From Capitulum mitella (Eukaryota > Arthropoda > Thecostraca > Pollicipedomorpha > Pollicipedidae): 64,000 nt of DNA. Made by a program: the position numbers and the translations under genes. The first letter of the stretch is position 1, and each line of letters starts with the position of its first letter. The stretch spans positions 21,102,266-21,166,265 of the forward strand of contig CP099852.1 in NCBI GenBank assembly GCA_030062745.1. Reading direction: 5' to 3'. Under the pieces are notes generated by a model. It did no database searches. It was given only the letters and a program-made list of their open reading frames with translations, and was not told where the DNA came from. Shown one piece after another: positions 11,479 through 21,073 of this stretch.

Positions 11479-11570
11479 TTAAAAAGCGCTGTCCATTTTG
11501 GATTCGCAGCGATATCCCGACATTTTTTTGGCGGCCAGTTCCAGGAGCGTCGGCGGCGGCGGCCCCGCTA
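11479..11570 (-). CDS. Tyrosine-recombinase gene, exon 17 (terminal)
   Basis: Acceptor CCGCAACAG, phase 1; then VAGPPPPTLLELAAKKMSGY and a stop at 11479-11481. An AATAAA follows 123 bases later. The upstream intron is only 76 bases, and a retrotransposon entered this intron in the duplicated copy at 5054. Confidence 0.55.
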
Positions 11571-14500
11571 CTGTTGCGGTGTAGGCGACGGGGCGGCGGC
11601 AGTGATCCGTGTCGACAAGACGCGAGCCGGGTGTTTGCCCACTTACCTGGCGCTTTCTGTGGCTTTCGGTATGAAACACGGTCTGCCGCGAGAAGGCAGC
11701 CACAACAGACCGCGTCTCCGTTTTTGTTGACCCAGAACTGAGACCCCGGCCCGTGGCGGAAAGCACGCCGAAGCGGACCGAGCAGACGAAACTGGGGATG
11801 AGCTGCTCCGCACGCCGTCAGCCCGACGGCAGGGGCCGGACAGCAGCCGGACAGCAGGGAACGGACAACACCGGCCGGACGGCACAGGCAGGAGGGACGG
11901 CAGGCGCCGGACGTCGGCCAACCGCTGGCCGGCTCACGGCCGGGCCTGGAGAAAAGTGCGAAATGTTAGGTCTGAATGTGAAAATGCACTCCCAAAGAAT
12001 CTCCCGGCAGATTGTCCAGTTGTACATCCCGTCATGTTTTTTTGAGGGGCACGGTCGGGTACCACGTACAGGTCGTGCGATAAGTCGGTTGCAGTGAACA
12101 ATTTAACGGATTCTAGTGCTTTGTTATTGTCGAAAGCAAGCGGCCAAAATTGGCGTGGGCTCAATTGTAGAACAACACACATTCACAGCCGCAATGTTTC
12201 TGTTCCTTACCTGCCTGTCTCTTCGGCGCCGCCGGTACCAGTGCCGTTCCGACCGGCGGAAGTTGAAATGCAGCCCGGCCTGCACGAGGAAGGCCCGCAT
12301 GCTCCGGAAGGTACGCCCGTCCGGAGACACCAGGCGGTGCTGGACCTCCTCGTGCCAGCGCATGACTGCCATCTCGGCCGGGCTCCAGCGGGCGTAATGC
12401 CGCCCGCTGGGCCGACCGACGACCGCCTGCTGGCCGGGCTGCTGCTGCTGTCCGCTGCTGTACGTGTCGCCCGGCGCCAGCCCCTGCTCCAGCCGAGCGG
12501 GCTCGTCGTAAGGCTGCAGGGCCTCCATCTGGGAACATAAGCCGAAACGCCGGACATCAACATCACCGCTCGCGCTCCGGTGCAAGGTTCGACTCGGACA
12601 GTGAATAACGCTTAATGGTACGCTGTATAGTACGGGTATGCAGTATGTAGGTATATGGTACCGATAGGTAAAGGGCTGACGGTACAGAGCATTCTCCCCG
12701 CTCCCTGCAACCACTACTTACGATCCTGATGCCGGTCGCCTCCTCTACCGCCACCACCGGGCCGGTGGGGAATCGCACGATTCCCGCTGGTGGCTGTCGG
12801 CGAGACACAATCATTAACGTCGACATCAGTGACATTGACAATGGTCTGTTTTTCGTTTGACTTGAGGTGTGCTTCTCGTATATGTTGTAGTTTATCACAC
12901 AAATGGAGACCGACCAAGAGATGATGACATGAACACTTCATACATTGTTTTTGACGCATAAGAGAGGTTGAAGAAAATTATGTTGTGTCTGCGAGTCATA
13001 GAACGTTTTCTCAGCGCTTTCATGAGATTTCTTGACGACTGTTATTATTTTGACTTACCGGGGCGACCGGCATCGGCGCTCCTTGAGCGGGCAGGGGCGG
13101 GACGCCGGACGGGCCGGGCTGCGGCGGGCCCGCGGCCGCTGCCCAACCGCGGGCGGCCGCCACGGTGGCGGCGACGGGCCACGCGGCGGGCTGCGGCGGA
13201 ACGGCGGGCCACACTACGGGCGGCGGCGGAGGGCCGGCGGGCCACACTACGGGCGGCGGCGGAGGGCCGGCGGGCCACGCCACGGGCGGCGGAGGGCCGG
13301 CGTGCTGCGGCGGAGGGCCAGCGGCTGCGGCGCCTCCAGGCCGGCGGGCCGCGGCTCCAGGCCGGCGGGCTGCGGCGAGTCGAGATCACGGCCACCAGGA
13401 GGCTCTTCCGGGCTGGCCGACCCGTCCGAGAAGGACCCCGGACTCCCGCCGGGCCACACGGGGTCCGGGGCGCTGGACGGGCCGGGCTGCGGCTCCTGCG
13501 GGGCTGCTGCGACAGCAGCAGCCTCCTGCGGGCAAAATCCGAGACCGACCGTTGGCAGTGAGGCGATACGGTACACGTCAGACACCGGCCCGCACGCAAA
13601 GCACATTGGTCACGGAGAGCACTGCTGCCGCCATAATGCGCACGACATTGCCGCTGACAAAACGATGGATCCATTCCGACCGGGATTAGTAGCCGGCGTT
13701 TCGTTCTTTTGCCCGTTGACAGTTTGACCACTGGTGACAACGGGCAGCAGACACCGCCGCGCTCACCTGCAGGACCCCGCGCCGGAAGGCAGAGGCATAC
13801 CCCTGTACGCGCTCCTGGTGGCCGTGGGCGCTGTAGTGCCGCTCGGCCGTCTCCGTCGAGTGCGCACAGGCCTCAGCGGCCGTGGCGGCGCTGAAGCCCG
13901 GCAGACGGCCGGCGGCACGGAGTTGGCGATCCTGTCAACAGCGAAGCCCACCGTTCAGTCCTGAGGCGTGTCACGGCCACGGCAGTCGGCTCTGGAGTGT
14001 CAGTCGGGACGAACCATGCGTACGGAAAGAACTGCGAATGCGGCTTTTGCAACGCCAGCTCAACGACATCCGAACACTGGCACACAAGCGCGCACGCACG
14101 CACACAAGCAGAACGCATTTCCGAAAACTGCCGTGGATCACTGAACGCGCAAGAAAGTGCGCAGCGCAATGCACGTTTTTTTCCGCGAATCAACCGTATC
14201 GTAGAAAGACGTGTTGCAAACACGCACACGCACAGACAGAGGACGTGCCGCGCACATCTGGTGCATAACACGCGGCTGTTGCGCTCATGCCTGTCCACTC
14301 ACCATGATGTTCTGGAACGCCCTGTTGCGGCTGGCGATGAAGCGGCCGACGAGCCGGGGCGCCGGCCCCAGCCCCAGCTCGGCGGCGGCAGCCTGGAGGG
14401 TGGCGTCAAGGGCGAACGTCGAGGTCCGGACGCCGGGCAGCACGGTCTGCGTCGCGGCTGCAGCACGGAGCGAGTGCGACGGCGGGTCACGCGCAGCTCA

Positions 14501-17500
14501 GGGTACACGGTCTCTCGGCCGCGCTGCCGAGGCGCGTCGGCTTGCCCAATGCCAGCCTCATGTTGCCACCGTTGCCGGCCCCTGCCGCCTCCGCCGGGTC
14601 CGGCAGCCGTTGGGCGTGCGACCGTTCGCGCAGGAACTGAGGCCCGCGACGGCCGGCTTTCGAGTGACTCGCGCGGGACGGCTTTCAAGTGAAGAACAGC
14701 ACACTGATTACACGACGCCGACCGCTGCCCTTTGGCGAACTCTCACCTGAGCGCTCCGTCTGGCTGAGCAGGAGGGGTCGGAGGACGACCACGAAGTACT
14801 GGAGCGCCCTCCAGACCCACTCCGTCACCACGACGAGCACTCTGCCGCGGCTGCCCAGCGTCTTGCTGGCCGTGGTGTACCACGACCAGCTCACCTCGCC
14901 GTCCACCTCGCGCATCTGCCAAGGGAAAGACGGTCATTGCGCTGCGTGATGCCGCCGCCGTCGACACGCGAGAGCCCTGCATCCGTTTGCGGCGCGCGCC
15001 GCGACAAAGCACACGGACCGCGCGTCGAGACACGTACCTGCCCTGCGGCCATTTCGGCCAGGGTTGTGCCGGCCACCGCGCCCGTCCGCAGGCCGCTCAG
15101 GTTGGAGATGGCGATGTAAAGCATCCTGAAGCACGCACACCGAGCAGCATTAAACACACACACACGGAGAGCGCCGCGGTCCATGGCGGGCGGCCATTGG
15201 TCGGCGATCGGTGGACGAGCGCGGCACAATGGCCGCTCTATTGATCACAGTTTGCCGCCGCGCCAGCTGTCCGCTTCGAACGCACTGGCGATCCGCGCAG
15301 CGCAAGCCGGCGATACCACAAAACGGGTAACGAATGCGCGCCCACCGGCGGCCGGATGGCGCGCACAGTCGACATCGTCACACGTACTCCCTGAACCTGA
15401 CGGCCAGGTCCCTGGACGGCGCGGTGGGCGGCTCCGGCCAGCTGTGCCGCTGCAAGAAGCGCCGGCAGACGTCTTCAATGGCGACCCGCTCCTCCAGGCC
15501 GAGCTGGAGGCGCGGGTCGCGCTTGGCGTCCTGCCGGCGCGCCATGGCCTGGTCGATCTCTGCGAAAGCGCCGTGTTGTTTCAGTTCGGCTTCAGAACGG
15601 CAAAATGCATTAGCTCCTGAGCGAAAGAAGCTGGCAACATCAAATACGCGGCAGATGAATCCCCGCGTTGTTCCGGATCGTATGCACGCCAGACATTGCG
15701 GATTAAAGCAGCATCATATCCTACTAAGCGAGGTCAGACGAGATCGGGCTATCAATCGCAGACACCGAGTTGTTATCGCATGGACCCACGCGACACACAC
15801 AAGGAATATTTCGGGCGAAAGAAACCACAGCCTTCAACGAATCTCTGACGTCACGACACGTTAAACGCACGTAGTGAGCACTGTATGCAAGTAAAAGTAA
15901 CAACGCCCGCAGGACAGGTCTCATGGTGCATTTCTGAACTACTGTTCATGGCAGTAATCATGCAAGCTGCACGACAAGTACCCGTCCGTCTGTACCAGGC
16001 CTGCTTTGCTACGTGTCATGTCATTCGATGTATGATCAGAGGCAGAACTGAAACTATTGTCAGTGTCATCTGAAAACGACTAGCATTTATCAGAGGGCCT
16101 TTATCCGAGGAAATGGCTGCGTTTTCTAAGCCCAATTTTCGGATGCCAGCGGTGAAGACAAATTTAACCCTATTCCCGGCAGCGGGGAGGGGGGGCGGAA
16201 TCCGCATCCTCTGCGCGCGGCGTTTCCAATGGCCACGGACAACGCAGAATGGCCGACGCAACAACTCGACGGAGACCGGACTATTGCGATCGCTCGTCGG
16301 AGCTCGACGTTCGCTCGTCACTAACCGGATTTGTGCTGCCGCCTGAGACCGACCAGGCCCTCCGCCACCTGCGCGAACTGGCGCGTCACGGCCGCCGACC
16401 GCAGCGCCCACGCCGACTGGGCGACGCGACTGCAGAAATGCTGCAGGGCCTTGATCAGCCGCAGGCCGTTGAAGGGCTGGGCCCTGAGCGTTGCTGCAAT
16501 CGCGCCGAACACCTGTCGGCAGAACAGCGACGTCTCGGAAAACGGCCGGCCCGCGGCCGCGGTGCGGCGCGCAATACAGTCACGCCGCGCACAGAATGCG
16601 CACGCAAAAACTCGGCGTGACGCGGACACCGCCCCTGTTCAAACGGGGATTATCGTGCCGTGAGAAAAATTGAACGCAACTCCATTTGCCCGCTGCCGCG
16701 GCGGTCGACTCACCGCTGCGGTCGACGTCCGGTCGCAGACGATGTGGCGCCAGTCGTCGTCGCCGCCGCCGACGTCGGCCAGTCGCAGCAGCTGGCTCAG
16801 CGCCTGGCTGTTGGCCAGCTGCTGCTCCCGGTACTGAAAACAGAGAATCGCCTTTCAGCACGAGGTGCCGCTCGCGCAAAGCGTGACGACTCGTCTCGCG
16901 GGACCGCGGACACTGCCGGCCGTCTGTACGCAAGCGGGCTGGCTCGAGTGCCGGGGCTCGACGACGCTTTTTCGTCACGCGGCCGGTTACCCGTGCCAAA
17001 AGCTTGTCGCGAAAAGCGACACCATTACCACCGCCGTCAGGTGCGCGTGCGACTCACCGTGCCCGTGTGCCGGAAGAGATCGTTATCCGCGCCGTCCAGC
17101 CGCACAGACGCCGCGAGCACGCGTTCTGGCAGCGGCTCGCCGAGCAGCTGCGCCTCCTCTTCCTCCAGCTCCTGTGCACGGCGCCGCGCCCGAATCGCTT
17201 GCTGCGAACACGCGCCGATCGTCAGCCGCCTCCTCGCGGACGACCAAATAGCTCACGAGGCAGCCGCGTGACGCAAGGCACGAGGCGCACTGCGGCACGT
17301 GCGCGTCGGCGCGTCGAGCTCAAGCATTCAGGCGTGTTGCGGCGCCGACCACTGACGCGCGCCGCCATTGTCTGTCGTCTGTGGACCCCGCGGCCGTAAC
17401 AAATGCCATGCAAAACGGCTGGCGATTCACAGACAATAGGACGAGCCAACACGGCAGCAGCCAATACGGCGCTCACTCACGTTGATCCGATCGCTGGCCT

Positions 17501-19792
17501 CCTCGTGCACAGGAGCCGGAAGCTGTCTGGCCGCCGTCTCCGTCATCGCTCGCAGGCACTGCGGCGCACGTGAAAGTTGGCGCGTCACAATTCACATTTG
17601 GCAAATTGCGCGCGGCCATCTGACAGCCGACGGCACGGACGGCCACAGAGGGTACACCTGCATGGGAATCTGCAGACGAGGCACGAGTAGCTCCACAATG
17701 CAACAGCCACCCGCGACGTGTCCGACATTCAGGGTACAGCCATGCTCGGAAATTTCGAACCAAATGGTCTTCGGGACACCAGCACGCACGCACAACTCGA
17801 TGGATTTGAAATGCGGCACAAGGATAATTTTTTTTCCGACGCGCTCGGTCGGCGGTGGACGTTTCCGGATCGGGCCGATCATTTCAGCCACGGGCTCACG
17901 TCTCGCTTCAGTGTCCTAAATTAGTTTTGGATAGAGTGGAGGTGGAGATCGGTATTCCTCTGGGAGGTAAAAAAGGAATATTTGAACTCTGTTGTGATTT
18001 ACGTCAAAAGAATTCCATCAAAAGTTTGACTAATCTCCCTCTCACTGATACCCTATTGTTATTATTGTTGTTTTTACTGAAGAGTACTGACACGACCGGC
18101 ATCACATCTTCCCTATTGCCTGTTACTCATGGTTACGCATGAGTAGCAGGCAGTGTTGCTGTGCTGCAGGTTCAGTGGCCATCACTGTATTAGGTATTAC
18201 TCCTGACTCCAGACAAACCCTGACAGTGAGATCCTGTTGCCATAAATGTATCACCGGCTAAGGAAGACTAAGTGCAGAATGCCAACGTGTTTATCGTTAA
18301 CGTCTTCCAAACTAGTATTCCACAGCACGCAGTCTTCGGCGGCACAAATCAAGATGCATATAATTACCGGGATACTCTAAACTTGCATCTCACAGCTAAA
18401 GGACTCATGCTGCGGTTGGAGAGGTGAAACACAGTAGCGGCATGTGCCAAACGACGCAGCAGTCATCACGCACGTAGACCTTGATCGCATGACAGTGGAC
18501 TTAGACTAATGCGAACCTCGAATGTAGGCGAAAAAAACTTAACTAATGCGGACCCTGAGTGCAGGCGAATGGATGGGGATGATAGGCCAGAGGCATGCAG
18601 TGCATAATGTCTGACGACACACGGTAAGCCAAGGTTGAACACACCACGTGCTTTTCGGCGGCACAAGTCAAGACTCATATAATTATATGATTGAACAGAA
18701 TCTGAGGTGTGGTCATTATGATCGTGAGAGAGGTAAAAAATAATATTGCTGAGTGTGTATTTCCACTCAAAATTAGGAATTTCAGGTCACTGTCTCGCTT
18801 TGACTTACCAAGGTGCGCGCGAACACCTCCTGCTGCCGCACCTGCCGCCCCTGCTCCGGGTGCGTGCGCCGCACGTGGCTCTGAAAGTTGCGCAGCCCGT
18901 TGCGGCCGGCACCGAACCAGACGGTCGGCCGGCACAACGGGCAGCGCACCTCCACGCTGAAAACGCACAGCAGCGCGTCAGCCACCGTCCAATGTCGGAC
19001 CGTGCTCGTGCGTCAAGAACAACACAACGTTCTTCGGATGGCGATCGCTCTTCCGACGGTTTCCACTGCTACTGTCTGCGTTTACGCCATTGCAACATTT
19101 ACGTTACTGCATCATGTGCGTTAATCATTGGATCTCTTTCGCTCTGCCGAGGACGAATGGTGACTCACCGGTCGGCGGCGGCGCGCCGGTACACCCGGAG
19201 CTCTCCGCGTGCCACCAGCCGCCGGGCCGTCTTAAAGAAGGCCGCCTCCGCCTCGTGCTCGGAGCCACGCCGCCTCAGCACCCAGACGTGGTGCCGGACG
19301 CTGTCGCCGGAGGCGAACAGCTTGCCGCAGCAGCACGGCACAAGGTTGTCGCCGACCGGCTCTGCCAACAACGACGGCTACAGGTTAAACGGCCGCATCT
19401 CCTCGCACCACAACACGACTGGATGTTGCAAAAGCAGAGAGTCCATGAACTTGATGAAACCAAGCAGCAATGTGACTTGATCTCGGCAATCGCGTTCCCG
19501 CTCGCCTCATTGCCTCATTGCCTGCCAGTGCACATTGCCTGCTGAAATCGGAAAACATTTGCTCAGAAATCCAGTTGCCAAATGCAGATGACATCCAGAC
19601 CACTTTACAATGGGTGCAAGACGTAACTTACCGAATCCTGCCGGCACTGGTTCGGCGACCAGAGGCGACAGAGCCCGTGCCGGCTGCGACGACGACGGAA
19701 GATGGCGCTCTGCCGGCGGCAAAGGGGCCGTCGTCGTCGGCGGCGGCGGCGGCGGCGGTGGCGTCTTCGGCGAAGACGTCTCCGACGATGGG

Positions 19793-19848
<56 letters not shown>

Positions 19849-20331
19849 GGGAGGCGGCGTCTTCGGCGGTGGAGACTGCGGCGGCTGCGGCGAGGGCGTC
19901 TTCGGCGGTGGAAACACCAGCCGGCGGGCCGCTGCGGGCCGCGTGTCGCCGAGCTCACTCCGCTCCGGCCGCGACGGCGGCGACGGCGGAGCGGGGGCGG
20001 CGGCGGCGGGGGCGGTCGCGGCCGTGCCGGCGGCCGCGGCCGTACCAGCCGCAGCGGCGGCCGTGGCGGCCGCGGTCGTGCCAGCGGCGGCCGTGGCGGC
20101 GGCGGCCGTGGCGGCAGCGCCGGAAATAGATCCCGGCCACGACCCGCCGTGGTGAGGCAGCCTGCCGCTGCCCTGATGTCCCAGGCCGGGCGGATGGCGC
20201 CTGGCGTGCTGCCGGTGCTGGGACGGACGGCCTCCGGTCGCGCCGATCGGCGGCCGCCACGGGCTGGCGCGGTCGCGTGCCGCCGGGGAAGACGCGCACG
20301 CGCACACGCCGGGCCGCTCGCTGCGCCGGAC
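11479..20331 (-). CDS. Multi-exon tyrosine-recombinase-domain gene (zinc fingers, integrase-like catalytic domain, SANT-like domain)
   Basis: At least 17 exons read on the minus strand. Each is bounded by AG acceptors and GT donors (mostly GTAAGT, GTGAGT or GTACGT), and from exon 2 to exon 17 every junction keeps frame: phases 2,0,0,0,0,1,2,0,1,0,0,0,0,0,1. Estimated length is about 1,100 residues. Domain order: Pro/Ala-rich N-terminus, two Cys/His zinc-finger-like motifs, a helical core-binding-like region (exons 5-8), a tyrosine-recombinase catalytic region (exons 9-12), a Pro/Gly-rich region, a SANT/Myb-like region (exon 15), a Cys-rich exon and a short tail. Catalytic candidates are Arg in GLRTG, Lys in TASKT, His in CAHS and Tyr in ERHYS (codon 13833-13835). 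The expected HxxR box is not clear (APRLVGRFIAS). Known members of the fold cut and rejoin DNA or are domesticated; the role here is inferred, not shown. It could be a Crypton-type mobile gene or a host gene. One frame problem lies in exon 13, and the first exon is unresolved. Confidence 0.75.
11647..11791 (-). CDS. Tyrosine-recombinase gene, exon 16 (Cys-rich)
   Basis: The acceptor CATCCCCAG follows a long pyrimidine-rich tract; donor GTAAGT at 11641-11646. The phase that fits both neighbours gives FWVNKNGDAVCCGCLLAADR, with a CCGC cluster that might bind metal. The other two frames are open as well, so the frame rests on phase agreement with exons 15 and 17. Copies of this exon with its donor occur at 4842-4986 and near 28630-28775. 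Confidence 0.6.
12211..12528 (-). CDS. Tyrosine-recombinase gene, exon 15 (SANT/Myb-like domain)
   Basis: Exactly 106 codons, phase 0 to 0, between TTCCCAG and GTAAGG. A Gln/Gly-rich start is followed by ARWSPAEMAVMRWHEEVQHR, a middle helix (RTFRSMRAFLVQAGLHF) and a very basic end (RRSERHWYRRRRR). The spacing of Trp/aromatic residues over three predicted helices resembles a Myb/SANT or trihelix DNA-binding domain. The last part of this exon is the piece found duplicated at 4363-4419 and in 30441-31060. It begins with ATG, but the acceptor and phase fit an internal exon. Confidence 0.7.
12722..12793 (-). CDS. Tyrosine-recombinase gene, exon 14
   Basis: Exactly 24 codons, phase 0 to 0, between GTCTCGCCGACAG and GTAAGT. 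The product PPAGIVRFPTGPVVAVEEAT then GIRI is a short linker. Confidence 0.65.
13059..13525 (-). CDS. Tyrosine-recombinase gene, exon 13 (Pro/Gly-rich, internal frame break)
   Basis: The acceptor TTTTGCCCGCAG opens phase 0 (EAAAVAAAPQEPQPGPSS...) and the donor GTAAGT closes phase 0 in the frame ending GAPMPVAP. The exon is 467 bases, 3n+2, so the two ends are in different frames: the first frame hits a TAG near 13248. Between them lie three to four tandem 30-33-base repeats encoding AGPPPPPVVWP-like units (about 13200-13300). A copy-number change or assembly error in this GC-rich repeat would explain the mismatch; otherwise the gene is truncated here. Confidence 0.55.
13767..13931 (-). CDS. 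Tyrosine-recombinase gene, exon 12 (box II His and nucleophilic Tyr)
   Basis: Exactly 55 codons, phase 0 to 0, between TTGACAG and GTGAGC. The product includes EACAHSTETAERHYSAHG, which fits the H-x-S/T ... Tyr pattern at the end of the catalytic domain: His in CAHS and Tyr in RHY (codon at 13833-13835). Spacing between His and Tyr is 9 residues, as in the family. Confidence 0.75.
14303..14457 (-). CDS. Tyrosine-recombinase gene, exon 11 (box II region)
   Basis: Two bases plus 51 codons, phase 1 to 0, between CCGTGCTGCAG and GTGAGT. The product runs from TQTVLPGVRTSTFALDATLQ to GPAPRLVGRFIASRNRAFQN. The position corresponds to the HxxR box, but His is not at the expected place and only nearby Arg residues remain. 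This could reflect divergence or lost strand-exchange activity. Confidence 0.7.
14747..14915 (-). CDS. Tyrosine-recombinase gene, exon 10 (beta-hairpin Lys region)
   Basis: 56 codons plus one base, phase 0 to 1, between CCCTTGGCAG and GTGAGA. The product has TASKTLGSRGRVLVVVTEWV: Lys in a beta-hairpin followed by a hydrophobic strand and a helix with aromatic residues (RALQYFVVVLRPLLL). This is the expected fold region between box I Arg and box II, where the catalytic Lys sits. The very hydrophobic segment could be mistaken for a membrane helix. Confidence 0.75.
15038..15125 (-). CDS. Tyrosine-recombinase gene, exon 9 (catalytic Arg I)
   Basis: One base plus 29 codons, phase 2 to 0, between GTGCTTCAG and GTACGT. 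The product IAISNLSGLRTGAVAGTTLA matches the box I pattern of the tyrosine-recombinase fold (hydrophobic helix, GLR, then a short helix), with Arg at residue 13 of the exon as the first catalytic residue. An in-frame ATG in a good Kozak context lies upstream at about 15183, so an alternative start that skips the earlier exons is conceivable. Confidence 0.75.
15388..15559 (-). CDS. Tyrosine-recombinase gene, exon 8
   Basis: 172 bases, phase 1 to 2, between GCTTTCGCAG and a GTACGT donor at 15382-15387. The product (DQAMARRQDAKRDPRLQLGL, then EERVAIEDVCRRFLQRHSW) is basic and helical. If the donor were ignored the frame would stop two codons later (FREYV-stop); the strong donor and the phase match with exon 9 argue for splicing. 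It leads directly into the start of the catalytic region, as in the family. Confidence 0.75.
16164..16205 (+). repeat. End fragment of a TTAA-target element in intron 7
   Basis: TTAA followed by CCCTATTCCCGG, a G run and GGCGGAATCCGC: the same terminus as the elements at 38811 and 62213. Only about 40 bases are present and no second end is seen nearby. Confidence 0.6.
16326..16512 (-). CDS. Tyrosine-recombinase gene, exon 7 (helical core-binding-like region)
   Basis: 62 codons plus one base, phase 0 to 1; acceptor CTGTTCTGCCGACAG, donor GTTAGT. The product is all predicted helix (GLRLIKALQHFCSRVAQSAW, then a run of Ala/Val/Gln-rich helix). This fits the N-terminal, SAM-like core-binding domain that precedes the catalytic domain in tyrosine recombinases; that assignment is inferred from position and helical character. 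Confidence 0.7.
16714..16833 (-). CDS. Tyrosine-recombinase gene, exon 6
   Basis: Exactly 40 codons, phase 0 to 0. The acceptor has a good pyrimidine tract (TTCTCTGTTTTCAG) and the donor is GTGAGT. The product (YREQQLANSQALSQLLRLAD then GGGDDDWRHIVCDR) is helical then acidic. Confidence 0.75.
17058..17201 (-). CDS. Tyrosine-recombinase gene, exon 5 (charged helix)
   Basis: Exactly 48 codons, phase 0 to 0, between CAG at 17202-17204 and GTGAGT at 17052-17057. The product starts QAIRARRRAQELEEEEAQLL, a strongly charged amphipathic helix that could be a short coiled coil, and ends in DNDLFRHTGT. Confidence 0.75.
17481..17558 (-). CDS. Tyrosine-recombinase gene, exon 4
   Basis: Seventy-eight bases, phase 0 to 0, between GCCGCAG and GTGAGT. 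Product CLRAMTETAARQLPAPVHEE followed by ASDRIN. It is short and polar with no recognised domain, but it joins cleanly to exons 3 and 5. The intron before it is 1.25 kb and holds no other exon I can support. Confidence 0.65.
18809..18956 (-). CDS. Tyrosine-recombinase gene, exon 3 (C2H2-like motif 2)
   Basis: Acceptor TTTTCAG at 18957-18963; donor GTAAGT at 18803-18808; phase 2 in, phase 0 out. The product contains CPLCRPTVWF followed by NFQSHVRRTHPEQ, a C-x2-C then H-x4-H finger with normal spacing. This suggests nucleic-acid binding, as expected at the N-terminus of recombinase-type proteins. Confidence 0.75.
19169..19377 (-). CDS. Tyrosine-recombinase gene, exon 2 (Cys/His zinc-finger-like motif 1)
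   Basis: The acceptor is CTGTAG just before 19377, or GTTGGCAG before 19361; the second keeps phase with the Pro-rich frame of the previous exon. The donor GTGAGT lies at 19163-19168, phase 2. The product has CCCGKLFASGDSVRHHVW, a C-x-C ... H-H arrangement like a degenerate C2H2 finger, followed by a basic helix (FFKTARRLVARGELRVYRR). Confidence 0.65.
19632..20331 (-). CDS. Tyrosine-recombinase gene, exon 1 of those seen (Pro/Ala-rich; 5' end unresolved)
   Basis: Minus-strand frame open from a stop at 20332-20334 down to a GTAAGT donor at 19626-19631. The product is very rich in Ala, Pro and Thr, with a homopolymeric Pro run encoded by the CGG/GGC tract at 19788-19852, and ends ...LVAEPVPAGF. 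No ATG is present in this frame, so the start is in an upstream exon or the 5' boundary (for example the AG at 20317-20318) is elsewhere. The Arg-rich alternative frame is also open, but Pro/Ala-rich linkers are the more usual product. The whole block is a CpG-rich island. Confidence 0.5.
19788..19852. repeat. GGC/CCG trinucleotide repeat inside the Pro-rich exon
   Basis: About 20 near-perfect GGC units on the plus strand, reading as CCG (Pro) codons on the gene strand. Long CGG runs are unstable, and this one may differ among individuals. Confidence 0.9.
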
Positions 20332-20459
20332 TTAGAAGTCGGCCGCCGGCGGCCGGCCGCCGCGGGCTGTCCGCCGATGGTCGGGCGGGCGCGCCCACGG
20401 GGCTCAAGGCCGGGCCGGCGACGCGAAAGCCCGGACGGCTTTAGTATTAGGACGGTATT

Positions 20460-21073
20460 AGTTTGTGTACGAGCGCGCGCGTGGAGGTAAGATTCCTGAT
20501 ACCCCTGACGTTTTTCTAATACCAAACGACGAAGGACTCAAAAAAAACATGACTGATATGGATTTTATTATTGTGAAATAAAAGACTAAAAAAGGTGCTT
20601 TAGTACCTCTTCAGCACCCTTGAAAAGACAAATTAGCTATAAAAACATGGTCATAAGTAAGATGCAACGGAGGATGTTAGCCGTTCACAAGTGGAACATT
20701 TTGGAACGATGACGTGACCTGACCTGACCCCTGTGAAAGGCCAAAATTGATAGCAATGAACTCGCTATTATCTTACGGTTCAGTATATGTCGCTTAAGTT
20801 CAGCTTTTCAGGGACAAGGTATTGTGTCTATTTACCTAATTCCAAGGACGTGTTTTGACCTTTCATGGCGTCTGGTGGCCTCAAAATTGACCTGAGGTCA
20901 AAACTCTTGAATGTTTTCGTCTCGGTTTGACAAAACCTTTCCGCCGGTGTTTTCCTTTTTTCCGTGCGATATATGGGAGCCGAGATCCTGGGAGGTGCGG
21001 AAATCCGCGCTCCTCCTCCGGCCGAGCAAAGGGCATTCTGAGCCCGCCCGGAGACGGGTTAAAAAGACTTCAT
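20460..21073. other. Gene-free interval
   Basis: AT-richer than the preceding gene. It carries several TGACCT/AGGTCA hexamers (20710-20730, 20850-20910) but no gene-like frame. Confidence 0.5.

Noticed and set aside
15183-15229. Separate gene starting at the ATG near 15183
   Set aside because: The Kozak context is good, but the phase match of exons 8 and 9 through GTACGT and CTTCAG is better explained by splicing.
17592-17891. 99-codon minus-strand frame between exons 3 and 4 of the recombinase gene
   Set aside because: Exons 3 and 4 already agree in phase, and I see no acceptor and donor that would include it.
19605-20525. Very long open frames in all directions (Arg-, Gly- and Ala-rich)
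   Set aside because: They arise from the GGC/CCG-rich composition. Only the minus-strand Pro/Ala frame ending at a good donor was kept, and at moderate confidence.
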